From NCBI RefSeq assembly GCF_027943255.1, contig NC_072893.1, positions 96,355,784 through 96,419,783 on the forward strand: a stretch of DNA of 64,000 nucleotides, read 5' to 3'. The notes under the pieces were generated by a model. The model had not been told where the DNA came from. It searched no databases and saw only the letters and a program-made list of their open reading frames with translations. A program made the position numbers and the translations under genes. Origin of the DNA: Anastrepha obliqua (Eukaryota; Arthropoda; Insecta; Diptera; Tephritidae). Each line of letters begins with the position of its first letter. Positions within the stretch are counted from its first letter, which is position 1. Shown in pieces: positions 57,718-64,000 of the stretch.

Positions 57718-58455
57718 AAGGCTGGATCGATTTGTGGGGAGGCAAAAAAATCGCCCATTGCTCTGTGAAAATCATATTCTAGGGATCAAAATAAGAAACT
57801 TTGCCGCAGGAACCATACCTCTAAAACGAATTCTGATGTCCCCCAATTTGGGTCGAACTTTTAGTGTCTTTTGTGGGGAGGCAAAAAAGTTGCCTATTGC
57901 TCTGTGAAAATCATATTATAGGGATCAAAATAAGAAACTTTGCCGAAGGAACCATACCTCTAAAACGAATTCTGATGTCCCCCAATTTGGGTCGAACTTT
58001 TAGTGTCTTTTGTGGGGAGGCAAAAAAGTTGCCTATTGCTCTGTGAAAATCATATTATAGGGATCAAAATAAGAAACTTTGCCGAAGGAACCATACCTCT
58101 AAAACGAATTCTGATGTCCCCCAATTTGGGTCGAACTTTTTAGTTTTTTTTCTCATATAAAGGCCAAAAATGGTGATATTTTGAAATGATTGTATGGGGA
58201 ACCCCCCAGCGCAGCTCCAGGGGTGTGCCACTGGCATGGGTGGACCGGCCGTCCAAACTTAGTGGGGGTCGGTCATACATTTGGACTCGATTGGAGCACT
58301 ATAAATGGGTCAAAGTGGGATTTTTCGTTCGACCCAAATTGAGGGACATCAGAGGACATTTAGAGGTATGGTTCCTTCGGCAAAGTTTCTTATTTTGATC
58401 CCTAGAATACGATTTTTACAGAGCAATGAGCGATTTTTAAATCGACCCGCCCTAT
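57718..58455. mobile_element. Fold-back MITE, copy 2, with triplicated left arm
   Basis: The same element as at 19.9 kb but with the left arm in three tandem units of 139 bp (starting at 57731, 57870 and 58009, each at TTTGTGGGGAGGCAAAAAA). The middle (GGCATGGGTGGACCGGCCGT) and right arm (58327-58455) occur once. Units 2 and 3 are nearly identical to each other (both have ATATTATAGGG where unit 1 has ATATTCTAGGG). (TA)n on both sides. Confidence 0.9.
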
Positions 58456-58485
58456 ATATATTAAATCGCGATATATATAATTGTC

Positions 58486-58788
58486 GCGTATACCCTTTTT
58501 GGGTATTTGGCCAAACTCTTCCTCCTATCTGTGGTCTGGGTCTTGCTGTTGTTCCGCAAATAGAAGGACCTACCGTTTCAAGCCGACTCTCAGCGGCAGA
58601 TGCCTTTTATGAGGAGCTTCTTTTTGGCAGAAATACACTCGGAGGTTAGTCATTGCCTGCCGAGGGGCGACCGTTATTAGAAACAACTTTTTCTTAGTTT
58701 TGGTGTTTCACCGAGATTCGAACCTCCTTTCTCTCTGAATTCCAAATGGTAGTCACGCACCAACACATTCGGCTACGACGCCGAAGTT
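58486..58788 (-). mobile_element. tRNA-related SINE, copy beside fold-back 2
   Basis: Minus strand from 58788: A-box-like GTAGCCGAATGTGTTGGTGC, B-box-like GGTTCGAATCTCGG, then TAACGGTCGCCCCTCGGC, GAGTGTATTTCTGCC, and the end GGGTATACGCGACA with a (TA)-rich tail to about 58456. In the same relation to the fold-back as at 20.35 kb. It abuts the DD41D mariner on the right. Confidence 0.85.
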
Positions 58789-58805
58789 TGGTCTATAATT
58801 TAACC

Positions 58806-59870
58806 ATGAATCGTCTTACAAACGAACAACGCTTGCAAATCATTGGATTTTATTATAAAAATGCGTGTTCTGTTAAGAAAGTTTATCGCGCGTTTCTTCC
58901 ATTTTATGGTCAGTTTAATCGACCCACCAAATTTACATTATTGGACATCAAACCACCAACACGCTTACGTAGAGTGCGAACTGAAGAAAATATCGCAGCT
59001 GTATCGGCCAGTGTTAATGATGACCATCAATTATCGATTCGTCGCCGTTCGCAGCAATTGGGCCTTTGTTACTCAACAAGGTGGAAAATTTTGCGAAAGG
59101 ATTTAGGTGTGAAGCCTTTCAAAATATAGCTGGTGCAAGAATTGAAGCCGAACGACCTACCGCAACTTTGAATTTTTGGTGAATGGGCTCATGGAAAGTT
59201 GGCGGAAGATCCACTTTTTTATCGAAAAATTGTATTCAGCGACGAAGCTCATTTTTGGATCAATGGTTACGTAAATAAGCAGAATTGTCGATTTTGAAGT
59301 GAAGATCAGCTAGAAGAATTGCAAGAGCTACCAATGTATCCAGAAAAGGTCACAGTTTATGCGGTTTATGGGCTGGAGGAATCATTAGACCGTACTTCTT
59401 CAAAGATGCTGCGTATCGTAACGTAACTGTGAATGGTGAGTGCTACCGTGAAATGATATCCAACTTTTTTTTGCCCAAAATGCAAGAGCTTGATTTGCAT
59501 GACATGTGGTTTCAGCAAGACGGTGCCACATGCCACACAGCACGCGTAACAATGGACTTGTTGAGAGGCGAGTTCGGTGAACATTTTATTTCACGTTCGG
59601 GACCTGTCAATTGGCCACGCATATCGTGAGATATAACGTCTTTAGACTATTTTTTGTGAGGCTATCTTAAAGCTCATGTCTATTCAGGCAAGCCTGCTTC
59701 AATTAACGCATTGGAAGACAACATTAAAGCATTTATATGTGAGATACCGGCTGAAGCATTAGAAATAGTATGCCAAAATTGGATTGAGCGGATGGACCAT
59801 TTGACCCGCAGTCGCGGTCAACATGTGCATGAAATAATCTTCAAACATTATTTTACAACGATTTGTTTGC
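58806..59870 (+). pseudogene. DD41D mariner transposase, left end lost
   Basis: Start at 58806 (MNRLTNEQRLQIIGFYYKNA); RVRTEENIAAVSASVNDD and RRRSQQLGLCYSTRWKIL follow. A TAG at 59127-59129, then RKIVFSDEAHFWINGYVNKQ (first Asp), stops and frameshifts, then MNGECYREMISNFFLPKMQE (from 59429), WFQQDGATCHTARVTMDL (second Asp) and a frame with DITSLDYFL (third Asp). The C-terminus ITRSRGQHVHEIIF ends near 59840. The left terminus is absent: the SINE head ends at about 58790. At least three lesions. Confidence 0.85.
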
Positions 59871-59889
59871 TGTTTGGCAAAGAGTAAGC

Positions 59890-60640
59890 ATACATTCGAT
59901 AGAACTGTTTCTGCTCTACAAAACTATTGTATGTTAATTGTGTTTTTGAGTTATTTAATTTTTATTAGTTTTGAGGCTTAAAAATGGAATGCCCAGAGGA
60001 AAAAATCAACATTTACGACACAGCTTTTTTTTGCTTTTAATCGAGTTTAAAAAGCTGCCGAAGCAGCCCGGGACGTTTGCGACGTGCATTGGAAAAGATG
60101 GCCTGAAAAGTTCCAAAATGGCGACTTTGACGTCGATGACACTTCCCGCAGCGGAAGGCCCTCTGAATTCGATGAAGAACATCCCAAATAACTTTTGAAG
60201 GCGAACGGCCAAGAGTCAAGCAGGATCTCCATCTAATGAAGTGTTTGATTGGACAAACCTTACTCCTTCACGACAACGCCTGGTTCCATGTTGCACAAAT
60301 CGCCAAAGCCGCACCCCAAGAGCTCGAATGGGAGGTATTCAGCATCCGCTGTATTTTCCGGACCTTGCACCGACCGAATGCCATCTTTTCCGCTCCATGT
60401 CAAACCATATGAAGGGCGTTAACTTCGATAGCAAAGAGGCCCTTAAAAACTGAGCCAACAACTTCTTTGACACCAGACCAGGCGGAACGGCATCAAACAA
60501 TTGGTCGAGAGGTGGGAAGAGGTTGGAAACAGTAACGGCGAATAAATAATTGATTAACATATTGATGTAATTATTGTTTTTTGTTTAAAAAAATGTTTTC
60601 GGTAAAAACGCTACGAACTTATTTTCCAACCCAATATCAA
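59890..60640 (+). mobile_element. DD34D mariner, internally deleted
   Basis: A 5' UTR-like part (TTTTGAGTTATTTAATTTTT), start at 59983 (MECPEEKINIYD), then in shifting frames AARDVCDVHWKRWPEKFQNG and RSGRPSEFDEEHPK, a deletion near 60200-60245, and LLHDNAWFHVAQIAKAAPQE (second Asp), then the FRSMSNHMKGVNFDSKEALK part. The right end is AAACGCTACGAACTTATTTTC followed by CAACCCAATA, a typical mariner terminus. The left terminus is missing. Of about 1.28 kb, about 0.75 kb remains. Subfamily not settled. Confidence 0.8.
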
Positions 60641-60884
60641 TAAAAATATATTGTAATTTATTATTTATATTGGGAAAACTTAACTGATAACAAGAAATTC
60701 GAGTGAAAACCTATTGCTCCTAACAAAGTTAACAACAAAGAGTGAGAAATTCTCTCGAAAACTTTGGATAAGTCGATATAAATAGAGTCAACGTGATAAC
60801 CACAGAACAGAACTGTTACTGTGACTACGAGAACCAGTACTGTTACTGTTACTGTTTTTTTTTCATTCAGTTGTGAGTTATAGG

Positions 60885-61210
60885 GTGTTAGTAATGGAAG
60901 TCAGCAAAGAGAAAATTCGATACGTTTGACAGTGTTTCTTTGATAAAAGCGAAAACCAAGCCAGACCGCTGAAATTGTGAATGGTGTTTATGGTGCCGAT
61001 ATTCGGTTAGTTTTCTGCTCGATGCTCATTGTGAACATGAAACGGATCAAAGATGGAAAAAGTGTTCATATTTGCCATTTGCGCGCAGCAAAAATCTGTA
61101 GGGCTCCACATTACAAGCACAACACCATGCATGCCACAAACCTGAGGGGAGCAACTTACAAATTATGTATACAACAATCATATAATATTAGTCAAACTTT
61201 GACTTTTCTA
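60885..61210 (+). pseudogene. Mariner N-terminal fragment
   Basis: Starts MEVSKEKIRYV at 60895, then CFFDKSENQARP and, in another frame, NGVYGADIRLVF. This is the first helix-turn-helix part of a third mariner type. It then loses similarity. No terminus was found. Degenerate. Confidence 0.55.
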
Positions 61211-61954
61211 GACTTAAATATTATTCAGATGTAATAATATATTTGAAACACTGCCCTTTTCCTTCTTAGTACTGGTTGATGTGCCTTATAACTAGGGAAC
61301 GGCCGAACTTCAACTTTACCTTCGGGTGCGGCCATCCTCGGTCACAAAAGTTTTGTTCGGTTTCGGTTCGGCTTTGACTAAATATAAATACGAACTTAAG
61401 CTTAAATTTACTAATTTTTATTTTTCTCAAAATATATATTTTAAAATTCCTAGTATCAAATCAAATTATCCTACTTTTAAATATCTACTGCTCCTATGCT
61501 GGGAGGATGAAAATGCCGATAAGCTTTTGTTTTTTAATTACAAAACAAAATGATTCAACTATGAACGCATTGTACGCATCTCAAATTTATTTTTGTTGTT
61601 GTTATTTTTGCAAACATAAGCACATTTTAAGGGGTGGATTGGTGTAGTTGAAATTGTGCGCATTTTTCTGCATTTTTTTTTTAATAAAAAATAAAAATAC
61701 TGGATTTTTAAAAATTTTGTGCTTGTGTTACTTGGGCCATGGAAAATGGTCGGTTCGGTTTTGCCGATTTTTCGGTCGTTTTCTATTTATAACCTTACTA
61801 GGTTAGAATGGCTGCCTTTGCGAAAGGCTCACTTGGACAAATAATCAAATTTCGTCCATTGCGATACCATAAAGGGGGAGGAGCGAAGGAAAAAAGAAGG
61901 AAAAGAACCACACAGGTGGAAAAAGGAAAAGGGACTTTGGGTAAAGGGTGACGA
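61211..61954. other. No recognisable gene
   Basis: AT-rich; contains CGGTTCGG-type repeats (61356-61370 and 61750-61785) facing an unassigned stretch. The sequence TAGGTTAGAATGGCTGCCT at 61799-61818 may be the 3' end of the LINE to the right. Confidence 0.4.
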
Positions 61955-62400
61955 CCAACAGTGGCTAATTACGTTCGTATTAACCGCTTTAAACCACTGA
62001 TGAATTTCACCAGGTGTGTGATATTTAAACCCACAATATCTGCAGGTGTAGGTAAAAAGTGAGACCCCAGATGTCTAAATTTTTGCCCGACGAGAGCAGA
62101 CAGCTGAGAAGAGGGTACTGAGATGATTCCACCTCGCCCTTCAAACAGCTTCTGCAGAAAGGACTTGAAGCAATCCCAAGTCTCACCGCATGGACACCTA
62201 ACGGACAATGTCCGATAAGGTTACTTACCAAATTCGAAAACTGTAACTTTGTTAGCCTTTGTCGAACGTCCCCGATCTACCCGTAGCCAGAAGAATCTCG
62301 CGACCTTGCATGTTTGCGCACTAGCCTATCGCTCGCGGAGTTTGCGTGAGTTGAGTTAGTGCTCAATCTAATTAGCACACTGAACTTAAGGATCCGGGCA
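61955..62400 (-). mobile_element. LOA/I-like LINE C-terminal remnant
   Basis: Minus strand: NLIGHCPLGVHAVRLGIASS and PFCRSCLKGEVESSQ, followed after a frame change by LVGQKFRHLGSHFLPTPADI. It is the Cys/His region after RNase H (compare TGHFLWGKHMERLGI at 9.9 kb). Upstream fragment at 62300. 3' UTR may run to about 61800. Frameshifted. Confidence 0.7.
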
Positions 62401-63650
62401 ATGCTGGAGCTAAATTTTCACAAATTTATTTAAATGATGACGCCAAACTTTTTAAATTTATTGGGATACTCTGTATATTTTGTTTCATTTCGGTACCGTT
62501 CTTTTAAGTTCCAAACCAACTAACTTTGATTGTAAGTCCCTTACACGCAGGTCAGACTCCCGCACTGATAAAAACCAATATCGGCTTTGTTTGTAAAAAT
62601 TTGATTCTACGCTTTTGGAAGAAAATAAAAGAATACATTATTCAGAGAAAACTAACACTCTCCTTGGCCTTTAGCTCACCCTTATTTGACATTTTCTATA
62701 CTACCTTGTTGACCATCTTAAATAAGTAAGCTCTTATAAATGACTTCCATGCAATTTACCATCCCATAAGCTTGAACTTTCCCTTGTTTGCTTGCACTTA
62801 TCGTAAATGGCCAACTAATAGTTGCAAGTGGCACTTACATAGTTCACAGCTGCCCATTAGCGAGATCCGTGCGCTTTTCCTTTAACGACTCTAGCGTTTA
62901 TATGTATGTACGAATAAAGCTGTATGAATAAGTGCGAGTGTGTAGTGATAGTACTAATATGAAGGTGAATACGAGCTATACAGGTTTGTCTGTCTGTCTG
63001 TTTGTTAGTCTTCAAAGAGCAAATATTTTTTATAAAATGCACACATTTTTTTACTACATACAGGAAAAAACTTTTTCTATTACATATATGTTCCAATATA
63101 TTTGTAAACTGATAGTAGGTAAGTGACGTCCAAGCTTGTATCCAGGATGAAAATTCAGAAGATATGGCCAAGAATAGACCTTTAACCAGCTCTCAGCGAA
63201 TTTGAAAGAAGCTGATGGGCTAACGTCACCGGGGTCATGATAGCGGTTTGTTTACGAAAAAATTGGGATTGTATTGGTGATATATGAAATATATTAACAC
63301 AACCCTCACTAATGTTGCTTCGTTGCCGACTGAACAACGACTTATTGGACGAGTTTGTGAAATTAGCGGACGGAATTTGGCTGCCGAATTTTGTTTTTCG
63401 CCAGAGCAGATTGGACAAATCTTGTAATATATCGTCCTTGTTTACGACAGTCAATCAACTGATTCTTTCAAATTCGCTTAGAGCCGGTTAACGGTGTGAT
63501 ATTGGCCTCATCTTCTAAATTTTCTTCACCATGTTTTCGGTATATTCTGGCACACTACATACCATGCAAAGACTTACTCTTGACCAGAGTCAACAAGTTA
63601 TGTAAATCAGGACCAAAAATAATAATTATTTTTAAATTTTCAATCAAAAA
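62401..63650. other. No recognisable gene
   Basis: AT-rich sequence with (CTGT)n at about 62986-63004. None of the ORFs has recognisable motifs. Confidence 0.5.
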
Positions 63651-63654
63651 TATC

Positions 63655-63917
63655 AAATCATAGAATAGTTTACATTGGGCACGTCTGCGCATGCCGAAAG
63701 AGCGAAATGCTAGGAAAGCTTTTATTTTAACACCCATTGGAGGAAGAAAAAGAGGACGCCCACAAAAGCGATGGTTAGATGACGTCGAGTCAGATCTTAA
63801 GCAAATGAACGTACACAACTGGAGAGATGTAGCCATGGATAGAATAAAGTGGAGAAAAATTGTTGATGAAGCTATGGTCCACCACGGATTGTGAAGCTAA
63901 GAAGAAGAAGAAGAATA
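63655..63917 (+). mobile_element. Endonuclease-RT-type LINE tail, plus strand
   Basis: MPKERNARKAFILTPIGGRK, RGRPQKRWLDDVESDL and MNVHNWRDVAMDRIKWRKIV, ending HHGL at 63893. It is the C-terminal end of a second endonuclease-RT family, with upstream traces in another frame. The 3' end is GCTAAGAAGAAGAAGAAGAA, an AAG-type tail like that of the 228 and 11.75-kb copies, here read on the plus strand. 5' truncated near 63655. Confidence 0.85.
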
Positions 63918-63958
63918 GTATACATAGATTACGCATATGTGGATAATTCTTGATACTA

Positions 63959-64000
63959 TAGGGTTGTTCAATAGGTGCGCTTCAACTTTTTCCGATAGGG
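63959..64000 (+). mobile_element. DD41D mariner tip at the window edge
   Basis: TAGGGTTGTTCAATAGGTGC, continuing GCTTCAACTTTTTCCGATAGGG, matches the 5' terminus of the DD41D element at 44.9 kb (inverse strand: GGGTTATTCAATAGGTGCGC). It follows TA. The element continues beyond 64000 and reads outward on the plus strand. Confidence 0.8.

Noticed and set aside
57683..58046. Two ORFs with repeated RQKNRPLLCENHI-like segments
   Set aside because: Readings of the tandem 139-bp arm units of the fold-back, not a repeat protein.

Overview
This is 64 kb of AT-rich dipteran DNA, most likely from a tephritid or related acalyptrate fly. Support comes from the fly-type microsatellites ((TA)n, (CAA)n, TATGTATG runs), several DD41D 'rosa'-like mariners (a lineage first described from tephritids), I-, Jockey- and LOA-like LINEs, and a tRNA-derived SINE. 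The species call is an inference. There is no bacterial operon, CRISPR array, rRNA gene or free-standing tRNA gene. I found no complete host gene, only two weak candidates for exon-like sequence (about 55.07 kb and 41.5 kb).

The window is a transposon graveyard. DNA transposons: six DD41D mariner remnants (2.2-4.3, 6.5-7.9, 27.1-27.9, 34.4-35.4, 44.4-44.9, 58.8-59.9 kb) plus the terminal tip of a seventh at the right edge; six DD34D mariners (5.3-6.5, 15.2-15.9, 22.1-23.3, 28.9-31.4, 59.9-60.6, 60.9-61.2 kb); two Tc1-like relics (16.2 and 36.6 kb); one piggyBac-like element with both ends (50.174-53.173 kb); and three TTAA-flanked elements with G-rich ends (10.4, 47.7, 52.3 kb), one of which still carries a possible transposase tail. 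MITE-like elements: a long-armed fold-back (19.9 and 57.7 kb) and a short mariner-like family (34.1, 53.7, 55.8 kb). LINEs: an endonuclease-RT family with AAG-repeat tails, two I-like copies, a Jockey copy nested in a mariner, CR1/Jockey-like tails, and several LOA/I-like RNase H tails. A tRNA-related SINE has five copies.

The nesting gives a relative history. The Jockey at 29.4-30.7 kb entered an existing mariner with a 7-bp target duplication. A TTAA element at 52.3-53.0 kb sits inside the piggyBac, which itself entered a decayed LINE. A mariner at 22.1-23.3 kb sits at the 5' side of an I-like LINE. At both 20 kb and 58 kb the fold-back lies in the (TA)n tail of a SINE. Every transposase or RT examined carries stops, frameshifts, deletions or lost catalytic residues, so nothing here looks autonomous. 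The best preserved reading frames are the RNase H part of the I-like LINE at 25.2-26.7 kb, the DD41D transposase at 6.65-7.74 kb (one stop, third Asp lost) and the 246-codon DD41D C-terminal ORF at 34.5-35.3 kb. Long stretches (17.1-19.9, 23.3-24.9, 37.2-39.6, 42.2-44.4, 54.2-55.4 and 56.6-57.7 kb) show no recognisable element. All protein assignments are from reading motifs, with no database search.
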